From: Spirochaetota bacterium
Lineage (GTDB): Bacteria > Spirochaetota > Spirochaetia > SZUA-6
Direction of reading: 5' to 3'
Length of the DNA stretch: 6,897 nucleotides
NCBI GenBank assembly: GCA_003641675.1
Contig: QNBI01000109.1
Coordinates: 1 to 6,897, forward strand
The notes beneath the pieces are model-generated. The model searched no databases, was not told the DNA's origin, and saw only the letters and a list, made by a program, of their open reading frames with translations. A program made the position numbers and the translations under genes. How positions within the stretch are numbered: the first letter of the stretch is position 1; each line of letters starts with the position of its first letter. Below, in pieces: positions 6,358 through 6,897 of this stretch.

Positions 6358-6897
6358 TGGACCTCATAAAGTTAAAGGCTTTCTGTATTATTGCAAAATC
6401 GGGTAGTTTCAGCAAAGCGGCGGAAGAGCTCTTTGTAACCCAGCCTGCGGTCAGCGCGCAGATCCATGATCTGGAAAGTATCTATGAAACAAAGCTATTC
6501 GAAAGGCTCGGGCACAGGATTATACTTACAGAGGAAGGAAAAGCACTTCTCCCCTTTGCTGAACTTATTATTAAAACATTAGAAGAATCTCATTTTGCAG
6601 TTGATGATGTCAGGAATAGCACAGCCGGTATTATTAGGGTGGGGGCAAGCATGCTTCCCGGCATGTACCTTCTGCCTGAGATAATAGCGAGTTTTAAAAA
6701 GGAATGCCCCCATATTTCTGTTTTATTGACAGTAGCTCTTGCAGCTAAAATAAGACATATGCTTAAAGAAAATGAGTTGGATGTCGGGATAGTAGGAAGC
6801 TATGGCAGAAAACATCAGAAATCTGTTTTAGAAGAAAAGCAGATTTTAAAAGATAGAATTGTACTTATTGTAGGTAATGAACATAGCTGGAGAAACA
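6351..6897 (+). CDS. LysR-family transcriptional regulator, 3'-truncated by window edge
   Basis: At least 182 residues are visible, out of about 290-300 for the family. Residues 19-42 (SFSKAAEELFVTQPAVSAQI, then HDLE) form the LysR winged helix-turn-helix, followed by KLFERLGHRIILTEEGK and the linker helix. From residue about 95 (IIRVGASMLPGMYLLPEIIASF) the substrate-binding domain begins, with NELDVGIVG at 141-149. The ATG at 6351 gives MIMDLIKLKAF; an in-frame ATG at 6357 (MDLIKLKAF) would match the usual family N-terminus equally well. Neither has a Shine-Dalgarno sequence. It follows the oxidoreductase by 50 bases on the same strand, whereas LysR genes more often diverge from their targets, so a role in controlling that gene is possible but not shown. 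The co-inducer is unknown, and the reading frame remains open at the right edge. Confidence 0.93.
   Translation, partial: MIMDLIKLKAFCIIAKSGSFSKAAEELFVTQPAVSAQIHDLESIYETKLFERLGHRIILTEEGKALLPFAELIIKTLEESHFAVDDVRNSTAGIIRVGASMLPGMYLLPEIIASFKKECPHISVLLTVALAAKIRHMLKENELDVGIVGSYGRKHQKSVLEEKQILKDRIVLIVGNEHSWRN

Overview
The window reads almost entirely on the + strand and looks like a piece of a moderately AT-rich bacterial chromosome. LacI-family and LysR-family regulators, Shine-Dalgarno motifs and a consensus-like -10 box point to Bacteria. The GH57 enzyme and the FixC-like flavoprotein suggest an anaerobic or thermophile-type lineage, but the sequence alone does not allow a taxonomic assignment. 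No rRNA, tRNA, CRISPR array, insertion sequence or phage gene was seen.

Positions 1-4599 form a compact glucan-metabolism unit of three co-directional genes separated by 11 and about 26 bases: the C-terminal two thirds of a GH57 alpha-glucan enzyme (4-alpha-glucanotransferase/alpha-amylase type, cut by the left edge), a 726-residue GH13 enzyme with a long N-terminal beta-rich region, and a LacI-family repressor that probably controls the unit. Neither the GH13 enzyme nor the visible GH57 part has a secretion signal, so the pair is best read as cytoplasmic processing of maltodextrin or glycogen-like glucan.

Positions 4600-4722 are a short intergenic region with a perfect TATAAT -10 candidate flanked by two dyad symmetries, the only clear internal promoter candidate before the next gene. 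Positions 4723-6300 hold a FixC/geranylgeranyl-reductase-type FAD oxidoreductase with a C-terminal SCP2-like lipid-binding domain. Its first 350 bases carry three separate lesions (one +1 shift, one in-frame TGA, one -1 shift in an A7 run), while the remaining 1.2 kb is open. It is called a pseudogene, probably of recent origin; sequencing error is the main alternative.

Positions 6351-6897 hold the start of a LysR-family regulator cut by the right edge. Its start codon lies inside a 20-bp near-palindrome that also contains a -10-like TATGAT, and there is no Shine-Dalgarno sequence, which suggests an autoregulated, possibly leaderless transcript.

The most noteworthy items are the oxidoreductase-SCP2 fusion and its clustered lesions, the GH13 enzyme that lacks the usual region I Asn-His, and the dyad structures around the two internal regulatory regions. 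Nothing here amounts to a clearly new defence or mobile system.
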